Under the pieces are notes generated by a model. It worked only from the letters and a program-made list of their open reading frames with translations. It was not told the origin of the DNA and ran no database searches. 5,672 nucleotides of DNA from the NCBI GenBank assembly GCA_013697265.1, contig JACCXE010000337.1, positions 1 to 5,672 of the forward strand, given 5' to 3'. Both the position numbers and the translations under genes were made by a program. Shown in pieces: positions 4,818 through 5,672 of the stretch (the first letter of the stretch is position 1; the number at the start of each line of letters is the position of its first letter). Source of the DNA: Actinomycetota bacterium. Lineage in GTDB: Bacteria; Actinomycetota; Acidimicrobiia; Acidimicrobiales; JACCXE01.

Positions 4818-5465
4818 ATGTCCAACCACAAACCCAACTCGGGCACATCCAAAGGCCGGCCCACGGGCGGGCGACGCGACCGCAACGCCGCGCGCGCCGC
4901 TGGTCTTCGCAAGCAGCGGCGGCTGCGTTGGGCGCTCGTCGCGGTAGGCGCCGCGATCGTCATCGGTGTCGCCGCGCTCGCCGCTAACTCGTCGGACAGC
5001 GGCGGACCAGGCGCCACCGAGCCCGCCGCGTTCGACCTGCCCCGCCTCAACGGAGACGGCCGCATCCGCCTCGCGGACTACCGGGGCAAACCGGTCGTCG
5101 TGAACTTCTTCGCCTCCTGGTGCACCGCGTGTGACGCCGAACTGCCCGGCTTCGCCCGGGTCTCAACCGAGTTGAAGGACCAGGTCACCTTCGTCGGCGT
5201 CAACGCCCTCGAAACCGGCGACCGGCTGCTTATGCCGCGGCGTCACCACATCACGTGGTGGCCCCTCGCCCGTGACATCGGCGGCGCCCAGGGCAGCGGT
5301 CTGCACGACGCGCTCGGCGGCGGTTCCAGCATGCCGCTCACCGCGTTCTACGACTCCGACGGCAAACTCCTCGCCGTCGAACGCGCCGCGCTGCCTGAGG
5401 AAGCGCTGCGGGCCGAAATCCGCCAACTCTTCGGCACCGAGGTGCAATCCAGCGGCGCGGCCTAA
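4818..5465 (+). CDS. Membrane-anchored TlpA/ResA-like thioredoxin-fold protein
   Basis: This 215-aa protein probably reduces disulfides outside the cytoplasmic membrane, fed by the CcdA protein upstream. A polar, strongly basic tail (1-37) is followed by one hydrophobic anchor (38-56), then a Ser/Gly linker and a TlpA-like thioredoxin domain from about 70. The active site is W101-C102-T-A-C105 in NFFASWCTACDAELP, and the cis-proline is P173 in SMPLT. No lipobox is seen. The active-site dipeptide is Thr-Ala, lacking the proline common before the second Cys (as in WCGPC or WCAPC), which may shift its redox potential. The region between active site and cis-proline (about 133-170) is not typical of TlpA. 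ATG 4818 has GAGAG 7 nt upstream and lies 15 nt after the ccdA stop, so the genes form one operon. The substrate is unknown. Confidence 0.9.
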   Translation: MSNHKPNSGTSKGRPTGGRRDRNAARAAGLRKQRRLRWALVAVGAAIVIGVAALAANSSDSGGPGATEPAAFDLPRLNGDGRIRLADYRGKPVVVNFFASWCTACDAELPGFARVSTELKDQVTFVGVNALETGDRLLMPRRHHITWWPLARDIGGAQGSGLHDALGGGSSMPLTAFYDSDGKLLAVERAALPEEALRAEIRQLFGTEVQSSGAA

Positions 5466-5528
5466 CTCGTGTGTGGTCGCCAATGCCCGAGCCGACACTA
5501 CCGGTGCAGCGCTCGGCCCGTCGCGGCG

Positions 5529-5534
5529 TACGCT
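5529..5534 (+). promoter_or_regulatory. Possible -10 element for a leaderless gene start at 5542
   Basis: TACGCT fits the actinobacterial -10 pattern TAnnnT and ends 7 nt before ATG 5542, the geometry of a leaderless transcript. No recognisable -35 element lies at the expected distance. The rest of the gap from 5466 contains a weak 6-bp inverted repeat (CCGAGC/GCTCGG) and nothing else I can name. Confidence 0.4.
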
Positions 5535-5541
5535 GCCTCCG

Positions 5542-5672
5542 ATGAGCGACCAGGAGATGCGCGCCGCGGTCGACGGTGTGCCGGTCCCCGACCTGGGCGA
5601 GGCCGCCTTCACCGTGCCGCCGGCGTTGGCCGACGCCACGGTCGCGATCATCACGACCGCTGCCCTGCACCT
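5542..5672 (+). CDS. Start of a gene, possibly GrdB/PrdB-like (cut by window edge)
   Basis: Forty-three codons from ATG 5542 run open to the window end. The protein begins MSDQEMRAAVDG and includes FTVPPALADATVAIITTAAL at about 24-43. A polar start followed by a beta-strand of the type (A/V)xVAIITTAA, then His-Leu, resembles the N-termini of small actinobacterial proteins annotated as glycine/sarcosine/betaine or D-proline reductase selenoprotein B family. This rests on a short match from memory, and 43 residues are too few to be sure. There is no ribosome binding site; a -10-like TACGCT just upstream suggests a leaderless mRNA. It follows the tlpA gene by 76 nt and appears to be a separate transcription unit. 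Confidence 0.5.
   Translation, partial: MSDQEMRAAVDGVPVPDLGEAAFTVPPALADATVAIITTAALH

Noticed and set aside
5488..5517. Inverted repeat CCGAGC/GCTCGG after the tlpA gene as a terminator
   Set aside because: Only six base pairs with an 18-nt loop and no T-run; expected by chance in this GC-rich sequence.
1..5672. CRISPR array, tRNA/rRNA gene, insertion sequence or attachment site
   Set aside because: No regularly spaced repeats, no tRNA-like cloverleaf sequence, no transposase or integrase frame and no terminal inverted repeats were seen on reading both strands.

Overview
The window is GC-rich, gene-dense bacterial DNA. Codon use, GTG starts, apparently leaderless genes and an RsrA-like zinc anti-sigma factor all suggest an actinobacterium (Actinomycetota). 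The genus cannot be read from this sequence.

Layout. (1) Positions 1-827 (+) hold the C-terminal part of a catalase-peroxidase (katG) cut by the window edge. A 130-aa three-helix membrane protein of unknown function overlaps its end (785-1177). (2) Positions 1192-2574 (-), convergent with these, encode a MerA/lipoamide-dehydrogenase-like flavoprotein disulfide reductase. (3) Positions 2707-3774 (-) form a compact operon: an ECF sigma factor of SigR/SigH type, an RsrA-like zinc anti-sigma factor overlapping it by ATGA, a 14-codon ORF with a strong ribosome binding site, and a 57-aa two-helix membrane protein whose ATG follows that ORF's stop codon in the same frame. (4) Positions 3856-5465 (+), divergent from the sigma operon, encode a 66-aa second zinc anti-sigma-like domain, a CcdA-type thiol-electron transporter, and a membrane-anchored TlpA-like thioredoxin. 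(5) The start of another gene, perhaps of the GrdB/PrdB-like family, runs off the right edge from 5542.

The main observation is regulatory. The first genes of three transcription units (sigma operon, zinc-finger/ccdA/tlpA operon, MerA-like gene) are each preceded by the same pattern: GGAA(T/G), 19 nt, GTT, with GTT always inside GGGTT, then 8-9 nt to the start codon. This resembles SigR/SigH-type ECF promoters. In the divergent region the two -35-like elements sit back to back and form a perfect 10-bp inverted repeat with a 6-bp spacer.

Working model (inference): the sigma factor drives its own operon and two neighbouring redox units, so that thiol or metal stress releases it from the RsrA-like protein and induces a MerA-like reductase and a CcdA-TlpA pathway carrying reducing power across the membrane. 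The second zinc protein has His where the first has its redox-sensitive Cys, so it may be a non-redox or decoy regulator. katG, upstream of the convergent junction, fits the oxidative theme but shows no sign of belonging to the same regulon.
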